DNA of 64,000 nt from Eustoma russellianum (Eukaryota > Streptophyta > Magnoliopsida > Gentianales > Gentianaceae): contig AP025066.1 in NCBI GenBank assembly GCA_036186865.1, forward strand, positions 11,371,101 through 11,435,100, read 5' to 3'. The translations under genes and the position numbers were made by a program. How positions within the stretch are numbered: the first letter of the stretch is position 1; the number at the start of each line of letters is the position of its first letter. Shown in pieces: positions 55,260 to 64,000 of this stretch. The notes beneath the pieces are model-generated. The model was not told where the DNA came from, did no database searches, and worked only from the letters and a program-made list of their open reading frames with translations.

Positions 55260-58189
55260 TGTTGAGAAAAAGGGGTTTGAGTGATTACAAAATGCATGAT
55301 TTAAATAACGTGTACTAACGTGTTCATATATAATGTTGCCGTACTAATGAGCCATGAAGCTTTAAAGCTTACATCAAATGGCGAACATTTTTTGTGTTTG
55401 TACTATTTTCAGGTGCCACCATTAGTGAACTAAACTAGTTCATTAAGTGAAGTACTTAGTTAAATGAATTAAGTAGTTCATTAAAGGAAGCCATATTTGG
55501 AAAAGGCACAAAGGCAAAAAGTGAAGAATGGAAAGTTTCTCCCACTCCTTTCTACACGTTTTTAATATATATATATACAAATTTTTTAAAAGGCACTATA
55601 CACATATATTCCAACGTACTACCGACACGTTATATATATTTTACGAACGTACATTAACGTTACACCACTATATTTACCTCATATTTATGAGTATATTCAG
55701 GTCTTATATCATATGATATATGTCATGGTGATGACAAAATTATTATGACACGTTAAAAGTAACTAAACCAAAAATTGTCGTATCGGGTGAAAACCGAAAC
55801 TTCGCCAACGTGTCACGTACTTGCCATATATAGATGGCCAGCCCCTACACTTCAAAAATAGCCACAAATTTCGTGGCTTACATAGTATATTCATCCATGA
55901 AATCATTCTATGCTGGCACACACAAATCACCCCCAATTAAGACCAAATTGTGGAGATTTCAAATTCAACATTTTTGTCACATGTTAGGCGCTACTTTAAA
56001 TCATCCATGAGTGTTAAATATTAAAGTTTAATTTATGTATATTATGTGTAACAAAATATATATAACATGTGCAAAAAGTTAGAATTTAATTAGAGAAAGA
56101 TCGGGTAATCGACAAACGTAGAAAATTCGGTTTTCTACGAACACGACACATGGAACATTTTTGGCATGACATAAAACATGTATCTAGACACTTTTTACAT
56201 ACTCTATACATTCTAAAGTGTTCTAGGAAAATCATTTAAGGGCTGATTGGAATATACCATATGTGTATAATTATTGTGCACTATTTTACAAAGTTTGCAA
56301 AAATAATTCAGCACATGTACAAGCTTATACACGCCTAGCTCAGCCTTGTTGGAGCATATGTGGAGCTTTGTTGGTATCTTGATTGGTCAAGAATGAAGCA
56401 TACAATGTTGGTGACATAAAGAAAGGAGCTACAAAAGGTAACATTTCAAACTATGTCACATTTGTAACACATGCTGAAAATTTCAGCATGTGTGCATTAG
56501 AGTGGCCAATTTTTACTATTAATTGTGTCATATTTACTACTTTGAATTATATGGATTAAATGAAAGATAAAATAGAAATGTTCTAAAGATGTTATGGAAA
56601 TAATATGGTGATATTTTTAAATATCACACATGCTGAAAATGTCAGCATGTGTTGGAATGTTGTGGCCGATTTTATGACTTGAAATTAACCATATTTGATT
56701 TTTTTGGTTCAAGGGAATAATCTATACATACACAGAAATAATTTGAACTTCTCTTGGATATCACACATGCTGAAAATTTTAGCGTATGGAGAATAATATT
56801 GGCCGATTTTTTGGTGCCTAAATGTGATAATTTGTCGTGCTAATTATGTGGAATTCATATGAGACTTATGGCAACAATTTTATGGCTAATTGGAACATTT
56901 TTTAAGTGGTATTTTTCAGATTTATCTAGTCATCAAATGATGACAACTTTCATCCAATCAATGAGTGCCAAGTAAGCAAGACCTTAATGATCATCCAATG
57001 AGAAGTTGCCAAGTAAGCAAGTGAATGTCACAATGATGCAAGATATTCTTCCAAGGACTTAAGAGATAATTTTCAAGAGGAAGAAAAGGCGTAGGGGGCG
57101 GCCACATGCTGATAAAAAGAGAAGCAGGAAAGCAAACAAAAGACAAGACAAATCTTGCAAATCCAAGAGCTTAAAAATGTTTTCATCCTCTTCTTCTACA
57201 CTTTTTTCTTTCTTCCCTCTTAAATCCTATTGTATTCATATTCATACATCTTGAATAGGTTTCATATATACCACCATACACTCTATATTATTGTAAAAGA
57301 TTGATCAAGGTGTGATCAATCTTGCATCCGCTAGGTGGTGGTGTTTGTGATCGTTGTAATCACTTACAAGGTTTGTAAAGGGTTAGAGTTGGTGTGTAAC
57401 TCCATCAACCCTGTGTGGTAAGGTGTTGTTTGCTGTTTTTTGATTAGTGATAACTGAGGAAGGTGTCCTTGAAGACTGGAGTAGGTTGATTTAACCGAAC
57501 CAGTATAAAATTCCTTGTGTTCTTTATTTTTCAGCACTTACTTTCAGTTTCCAGCACAGTGTATCATTTTCATCACGTTTTTAAAAATAGAAAACGAACT
57601 TCAAAAATTACGAAACTTTTCAGAAACATAGCCACACGTCTTAAGATTCATTTGGCGCATGTTTCAATCCTTTTGGACAAGTATAAGTCATCCAAACGTC
57701 AAAAGTTCTGAGACTAGTGCAGTCTGATTTTCAAGCTTGCAAAGGTTGAGACTTTGAACATATTTGACTAACTTCCCAACAGAATTTTTCAAAATCGTTT
57801 CAACCCAATTAAATAAACATAATCAGGGGTGTGTCATTAAAATTTCAGAGCATTTGGAGTCACGGTTTAATTGAAATTAATTTTTCAAATCAGACTACCG
57901 TTTCTGGCAGGTTTGCACAATCTGACCACCAACGATTTTTAAAGGGGTTAAAGGTTGAATTTTAATCTGAAATTTTTAGGAGATACTCACAACATCTGAG
58001 GCTAAGATCTCTCCAAATTTTAGAATTTTTGAAGACCTGTGACCTAGTTTTCAAAATGTTTCAAAATAGGTCCTGAAAATATAAATTGTTTTCAGAAGTT
58101 GGGTATTTGGATTAAAACAATTTTAAAAACCAAATTTTCCACATCTACTATTCAAATCCCCCTTTTAGTGGTGCCTTGAAGATCCTACA
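55260..58189 (+). repeat. 3' LTR of gag-only element 2
   Basis: It is collinear with the 5' LTR except for about 85 bp missing near 55319 and a few small gaps. Palindromic boxes are at 56468-56492, 56627-56651 and 56764-56788, the last of them decayed. Confidence 0.9.
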
Positions 58190-58194
58190 AAATA
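58190..58194. repeat. Target-site duplication of gag-only element 2 (AAATA, right)
   Basis: Exact match to 50076-50080. Confidence 0.9.
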
Positions 58195-58314
58195 TTCTCT
58201 GCAGACAGCACTATTATGTAGCGGAATGAGAAAGTGCTAAACCGAACCTCCATAACTTAGTTATCCCATTGAACAAAGATTATGGGATCTCCAGTCAACA
58301 AGGTTGGGTTACCA

Positions 58315-60240
58315 TTACAAAGATTCTTGTGTAGTAGGCTTAAGTCCCATTCTGTTTGTCAATTCTGACATCTGATCTCTAGGCAAGCCATTTGTAAGTG
58401 GATCCGCAAGATTCTCTTTTGATTTTATGTAGTCAATGGAAATCATGTCATTAGAGATCAATTGCTTAATAGAATTATCTCTCTGGTGCGTATGTCGTGA
58501 ATTACCATTGTAGATGCTGCTTTGTGCTCGTCCTATAGCAGACTTACTATCACAGTGTATGCTAATAGGAGCAATTGGCTTAGGCCAACATGGAACATCT
58601 TCTAGGAAATTTCGAAGCCATTCAGCCTCTTCTCCAGCTTTATCTAGTGCTATAAACTTGGCTTCCATAGTGGACCAAGCTATGCACGTTCATTTTGTGG
58701 ACTTTCATAACACAGCACCACCACCAACAGTGAAAAGGTATCCACCGGTGGACTTAGAGTCCTTGCTATCTGATATCCAATTTGCATCACAATATCCTTC
58801 CAATACTGCTGGATATCTTGTATAGTGTAATCCAAGGTTCATTGTGTACTTCAGGTACCTCATCACTCTATTTAGAGCTTTCCATTGATCTTCACTTGGA
58901 TTACTCGTAAACCTGATCATTTTGTTTACTGAACAGGCTAAGTCTGGTCTTGTAGAGTATGTTATGTACATCAGACTTCCACTTACCTGTGAGTACTTCA
59001 ATTGAGCTACAGGTTCATCTCGATTCTTTCTTAAGTGTATAATTAAGTCTAGTGGGGTCTTTATTGGTATTGTATCAAACATATTGAATCGTTTGAGAAC
59101 AGATTCAATATAATGAGTTTGTGACATAACGAGGCCTTCAATTATCCGAAAAATTTAATTCCCAGAACAAAATTGGCAACCCCCATATCTTTCATATCAA
59201 AATTTCGTGTTAACATCTTCTTGGTATTCAAGATAATGTCAAGAGTACTGCCCATGATGAGCATGTCGTCTACATATAGACATACTATCACAAAGGCGTC
59301 TGGTGTGTTCTTGATGTACACTCACTTGTCACACTCGTTGATCCTGAAGCCATTTAACAACATTGCCTCATCAAACTTCAAATGACACTGTTTGGGTGCT
59401 TGTTTAAGTCCGTACAAAGACTTAACAAGTTTACACACCTTTTCCTCTTGTCCTGGTACAGCAAACCCTTCAGGTTGCTCCATATAAATTTCTTCTTCTA
59501 ACTCACCGTTTAGGAACACAGTCTTCACATCTATCTGATGGATTTCTAAGTCGTAGACTACTGTGATAGCAACTAGCATCCTTATTGAAGTGATCCTAGT
59601 AACCGGTGAGTAGGTATCTGTCAAAGCCATCCTTTTGTCGATAGCCTTTAGCTACCAACCGGGCCTTGTACTTGTCAATAGACCCATCCTCTTTCAGCTT
59701 TTTCTTAAAGATCCACTTGCATCCGAGTGGTTTACTTCCTGTGGAAGATCAACTAGCTCCCAAGTGTGATTTTGAAAAATCGATTATATTTCATTGTTTA
59801 CTGTCTCTTTCCAGAAGGGAGCTTCTGGAGTTGACATAGCCTCAGAAGAGGTTCTTGAATCGTTTTCTACCAAGTACGTAAGATAATCTGGTCCAAAGGA
59901 CGTTGGTATTCTGGCTCGTTTGCTTTGATGCGGTTCCTCAATTTCTTGAGGGGTCGTTTCACGCACTCGCTTACTAGTGCTTGTGTCTTTGTTGTTTTTG
60001 TCTTTCTTTGGAAAGACATCTTCAAAGAACACTGCATTTCTTGATTCAATGACAACATTCTCATGTATGTCAGGAATGTCTGACTTGTGAATCAAGAATC
60101 GATATGCACTACTGTTAGTTGCATATCCTATGAATATGCAATCAATTGTTTTATGCCCAATTCTTACTTGTCTTAGTTTGGATACTGCAACTTTCGCCAG
60201 ACATCCCCCACACTTTCAAGTATTTGTAACCTCTATATAA
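58315..60240 (-). pseudogene. Copia element C pol: integrase end, reverse transcriptase, RNase H
   Basis: On the minus strand from 60240 the end of the integrase (YKYLKVWG) is followed by a linker rich in Lys, Asp and Thr (59784-60095, such as VFPKKDKNNKD). The reverse transcriptase comes next, with IDVKTVFLNGELEEEIYMEQ and PEGF, KSLYGLKQAP, and the catalytic YVDD at 59265-59276. RNase H follows with YCDANW, EAKFIALDKAGEEAEW, IHCDSKSAIG and NLADPLTNGLPRD. Frame breaks lie near 60215, 59780, 59640, 59320 and 59140, and stops lie between blocks. The order integrase before reverse transcriptase identifies it as Ty1/copia. Confidence 0.88.
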
Positions 60241-61115
60241 CAACGAAATTTGATTTATGATTTTTGACCTCCCCTCCCCACTTGAATCTTTATAAGTTTT
60301 TGGATATTCTTCCATTACCATGACAGTAATGATATTTTGACCAAATGAATTTCAACATACTGTATTTCACTTCTTCTGGGTAAATCGATATTACTATCAA
60401 CTACTTCTTCTAAGTAAACCGATATTATCGTCAACTACATTTACTTAACTTTGTCAAAGTTGTATTCATTTGTGTGTGTATCTCAGCAATCCCTCTCAGC
60501 ATCCACGGAATTTCTTTTTCTTCCTCTGCGCCCCCTTCTTTCAATCCCTCTCTGCTTACGCTTTGGCTTCTGCTTTTTGGTGGCTACTATCTCTCTTCAA
60601 CAGTTCCTTCATCAGTGATTGGAGCATCCGAGACTTAAAGTTCCAAGATTCATTCAGATTTAGACCCACAGTAAAAAGGGCTGAAAGATTTCTTTAGTTT
60701 GACAGAGTAAGATTCCAGACTTGGATTTTTTCTTTGGTAAGATCTCTCAGATATTTTGTCACTCTTTGTTCCCAAACTGTTTTTCTCTTTTTGTCCCAAT
60801 GTTGTTTTTTCGAGCACAAAACCAACGTTCGCAACTGTAGATTTCTTCAGTTGAGAGGGTAATATTCTGGACTTTGATTTTTTTTCTGGTAAGTTCTCTT
60901 GGATGTTTAACCAAGCACTTTATTGAGCAATTTCTTGCAATAATAGTAGTTGAATCTGGGGGCGACTTTGTGTTCAAGAATTACTTTATTGTGTTCTGAA
61001 TTTCATTCAAGTGGAAACTGAATGAGGAAGTAGGTTCTTTGTAAGTTTCAGATTTTCTGAGTTTACTTGTTGTGAATCGCTGCCATCATTTCTTTGATTT
61101 TCCACCGCAACCGCC
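60241..61115. other. Unassigned DNA with an imperfect 55-bp tandem repeat
   Basis: No gene identified. From 60470 the plus strand is CT-rich and looks like a plant 5' leader. A segment at about 60698-60756 (GTAAGATTCCAGACTTGGAT then GGTAAGATCTCTC) recurs imperfectly at about 60858-60910 (GTAATATTCTGGACTTTGAT then GGTAAGTTCTCTT). Each contains GGTAAG, so a fossil of duplicated first exons with splice donors is possible. Confidence 0.35.
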
Positions 61116-61949
61116 GTGTGTAAGAAATATGGTAGAGTATAAGCAAACCAAACAAGAAAACGATCGAAGCAAAGCCAAGACGAGTTTCAAGATAACTCTG
61201 TCTTTAAAGCAATTTAGTCTCTACCGATGAGCAAGGTAGACAACAAGACTAATGCTTCCAAAGATATAACGGCTTATTCTCTTTAGTTTGCCCACCTAGA
61301 AGGAGTTTGAACTTGCTGTAGAAGTGATTGATAGAGAAGAAGAGTTGAAGGAGACAAAGTGCTGAAAATTCTCAAAGTTTTGCAAGACTTCTTGTATATT
61401 GTTCAAGATACCAAGACATGCTATATATAGGCCTTGGGTTGAGTCAAAGACTACTAATAAAACTCATTTCTGCAGTTTAGAACTCCTCCTAGTCAGTTGC
61501 ATGCCGTTCACATGTGAAGGGAGATGAACCTTGGATCAAAAAATGCAATTCAAAAAGAAAAGTTCTCACTAGTGGCACATCGATCGAATCGATTTGACCG
61601 ATCAATGTCACTTTGATCGATTCATGTACTCAATCGATGTCGGACAAAAACTTCCAACTTTGCATCCTGCCAACATAGATCGATCGACGTATCAATCGAT
61701 GTCACATCAATCGATCGATGTGATCGATCTATGTTGGACAGAGAGTTTCCAGCTTTGTATCCACACCACATCGATCGATCGATGTATGTCAATCTATGTC
61801 CAACATAACACTCAACATTTATTCTAGCCTACACATGGATCGGTCCAAGTGAACTTTTTCAATTTCAAAGTGATCAAATCATGACATCACACAAGTTTTT
61901 ATATAAGTTTGAAGCATATTTTAAAGTACTATGACGTACTTTTACAACA
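61116..61949 (-). repeat. 3' LTR of copia element D
   Basis: On the minus strand the LTR begins TGTTGTAAAAGTACG at 61949, just after a GTGGGGAAT tract, and probably ends CTTACACA at 61116. A TATA box (CTATATATAGC) lies near 61422-61432. The upstream (U3) part at 61575-61800 carries ATCGATCGAT-rich tandem repeats. The 5' LTR would be beyond 64000, so no duplication can be checked. Confidence 0.65.
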
Positions 61950-64000
61950 ATTCCCCACATTATCCAAACATATATACAAACATTTTCGAATGGTAACACT
62001 TTGACCTCTCCACTATCAATCGAAGATAATGACACATAACAGGTACGATGACTTGTGGTCTTGAATCACCGGTAGTACAACTTGAGTTATATAAACGGAA
62101 GTAAGATGAACTTCGTCTTGAATCTTACTCCACTATTGTTTATATGAACAATAAAAAGACATATCATTATCTACTTCTTCAAGTTTGCGGTTTGGTGTGA
62201 TATCGACCATGCACCTATCTCAGGATTCATAATCTCTCTAGAGAGTTTTCCAGGCTCTCCCAAGAAGCGGCACCACTTCCAAGCTTATATAGGTGAAATT
62301 CATCAAGTGTGCACTGCTCACACCGCCATACAATTATGGCTATGAATATTCATTAAGTGATTCTTGAAATCTCACCCTTGATTCTTTACAGCGAGCACTA
62401 TTAACAACAACACCTTAGGGAGAAACACTTTTAATAGTGCAACGTAGAACTCTTTCATGACTTGTTTTTACCGTACTGAACCTTGTTCGTAGGATCTCTA
62501 CTAATAATTGGTTGGGTTTCCGTCATGAAGAGTACTCTACAGATGAAATAAGTCCTATCCCCCTTGATGTTTCATAGACTAATTTCTTACTTAGTCCTTT
62601 AGTTAAGGTGTCAGCAAGATTAAACTTGATTCTTACAAACTCCAAGTTTACCACCCCTGAACTTATCAAATCACGCACAATATTGTGCCTTAGACGGATG
62701 TATCGGCTCTTGCCATTATAAATCTTGTTCTTTGCTCGTGCGGTCGCAGCCTAAGAATTTGAATAGATACAGAAGGCATAGGATTAGACCACAAAGGAAT
62801 ATCAACAAGTTAATTCCCGAACCACTCAGCTTCTGTATTTGCTAGTTCTAATGCAATGAATTCAGATTCCATTGTAGATTTTATACTATAAGTTTGTTTA
62901 CATAACTTCCAAGTGATAGCTCCACCACCTAATGTAAACACATATCCACTAGTGGAGTTATTCTCATCGTTATCGGTCACCCAGTTAGCATCACAATAGC
63001 CTTCTAAAATAGCAGGTGAACCACTAAACACGAGTCCTAAATTCATTGTATCCTTAAGATATCTCAATAATCGTCTTAATGCATACCAATGTTTTTCATT
63101 AGGATTATGAGTATATCTTGCAAGTCTATTTACGACATATGCAATGTCGGGCCTAGTGCAATTCATCAAGTATATTACACTATCAATTATCCTAGCATAT
63201 TCACATTGAAACACACTTTCAAACTTATTATTTGTCAACGTCACATGTGAATCATAAGAAGAACTAACTAGTTTCATATCAAAATGATTAAACTTTTTCA
63301 ATATCTTCTCAACATAATGTTCTTGAGAAAGTAGGTAACCCCCACATTTCTCTACTAACTTAAGTCCAAGAATCAAATCTGCCTTCCTCATATATTTCAT
63401 GTCAAAAACAGAAGTAGAAATGATTTTGTAATATTCACAACATCTATGTTGGTACCAAAAATCAACATATCATCAACATAAAGACAAACAATGGCACCAT
63501 CACAACCAACAAATTTGCTATACACACAACGGTCACTTTCATATACTACATAACCATTTTTGACCATTGCGTTATCAATTTTTTCGTGCCATTGTTTAGG
63601 TACAAAAATTTCTTAAGTCTACACACTTTATGTTCTTAGCCTTTAACTATTATACCCTCGGGTTGTTTCATATATATCTCTTCTTCTAATTATCCATTTA
63701 AAAATGCTGTTTTTACATCCATTTGATGAATAACAAGTTTATAAATGGAAGCAAGTGCTACTAACACTCTAATGGCAGTGATTCTAGCAACCGGAGAGTA
63801 AGTATCAAAGAAATCTGTACCCTCTTGTTGCGTGAATCCTTTAGCAACAAGCCTAGCTTTAAACTTATCAATTGTTCCATCTGCTTTTAGCTTCTTTCTA
63901 AAGACCCACTTACAACTGATAGGTTTACAACCTCTAGGCAAACTACCGATTTCCATGTGTTATTACTTATAATTGACTCAAGCTCGCTATTGATTGTTTC
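61950..64000 (-). mobile_element. Copia element D interior, truncated by the window end
   Basis: A minus-strand Ty1/copia element with purine tract (61950-61960), 3' non-coding region (to about 62570) and pol. Its pol organisation is parallel to that of element C, but the two are clearly diverged. Confidence 0.8.
62575..64000 (-). pseudogene. Copia element D pol: reverse transcriptase and RNase H
   Basis: From the window edge it reads SNNTWKSVVC, then CKWVFRKKLKADGTIDKFKA (63860-63920), TYSPVARITAIRVL, and MDVKTAFLNG, followed by a TAA where Glu is expected (about 63688). The catalytic YVDD is at 63469-63480. RNase H follows with LEGYCDANWVTD and SEFIALELANTEAEWFGN, and an ILADTLTKGLS-type end near 62590-62620. 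Stops and frameshifts occur near 63690, 63600, 63410 and 62810. Confidence 0.87.

Larger units (their letters stand above)
50081..58189 (+). mobile_element. Gag-only Ty1/copia element 2 (Sirevirus-like), complete with TSD
   Basis: 8109 bp in total. The LTRs of 2937 bp (50081-53017) and 2930 bp (55260-58189) enclose only 2.24 kb of interior. It has a clean primer site, a broken gag and a cluster of purine tracts. A perfect AAATA duplication shows a normal integrase-mediated insertion, so pol functions came from elsewhere. It landed in the 3' non-coding region of copia element C. Its gag ends at the same WVPKGIF position as that of element 1, so the gag-only state was inherited by the family and is not a private deletion. 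Confidence 0.9.
49652..60240 (-). mobile_element. Copia element C interior, degraded, 5'-truncated and split
   Basis: It is read on the minus strand. Pol fragments lie at 60240-58315, and a 3' non-coding stretch follows that is split by gag-only element 2 (50081-58189) and ends at the purine tract 49652-49665. The upstream part (gag, protease, most of integrase and the 5' LTR) is absent. The sequence changes character near 60240. Confidence 0.8.

Noticed and set aside
58514..58825. Plus-strand 103-codon open frame
   Set aside because: It is antisense to the copia RNase H coding region and has no independent support.
61575..61800. CRISPR-like spaced repeats
   Set aside because: The units are imperfect tandem copies without unique spacers, in a plant LTR.

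Overview
This window is repeat-rich nuclear DNA from a flowering plant, probably a non-grass angiosperm given its AT-rich composition. The organism cannot be named from the sequence alone. The evidence is plant-type Ty3/gypsy and Ty1/copia LTR retrotransposons primed by initiator tRNA-Met, L1-like LINEs whose ORF2 ends in an RNase H domain, a tRNA-derived SINE, an hAT-like end and a retrocopy of ribosomal protein S30. I see no intact host gene. Almost everything is nested, broken mobile DNA.

Layout. (1) One Ty3/gypsy element lies on the minus strand from 499 to 36811, with a 5-bp target duplication CTGGA at 494-498 and 36812-36816. Its RNase H region was split by a roughly 4.1-kb solo LTR (minus, 3523-30700). 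Its integrase gene was separately split by a SINE (2985-3177, 14-bp target duplication). (2) The solo LTR was itself opened at a CATA/TA microsatellite by a cluster of at least five L1-like LINE copies (about 4883-27962): A (+), E (-), B (+), C (-), D (+), plus an 88-bp LINE stub, an hAT-like end, a 747-bp assembly gap and an RPS30 retrocopy. Nearly every LINE boundary abuts a TA or CATA microsatellite. LINE C keeps an uninterrupted 1083-residue endonuclease and reverse transcriptase frame. (3) A second solo LTR of a gypsy-like element (+, 37257-47247) contains a gag-only Ty1/copia element (39055-46535). (4) A degraded minus-strand copia element (LTR ending at 49651; pol at 58195-60240) contains a second, TSD-flanked copy of the same gag-only family (50081-58189, AAATA). 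(5) A further minus-strand copia element (LTR about 61116-61949; pol to the window end) runs off the right edge.

How the parts relate. The gag-only elements have about 2.9-kb LTRs, several purine tracts before the 3' LTR and repeated palindromic boxes in the LTR, all of which recall Sireviruses. They carry no protease, integrase or reverse transcriptase, so they would depend on enzymes from a relative. The LINE copies share ORF architecture and repeated 3'-UTR stem-loops followed by a TTGGTATG-like sequence. Together with the microsatellite junctions, this suggests an RNA-structure-recognising LINE lineage that lands in TA-rich microsatellites. That is the most unusual signal in the window.
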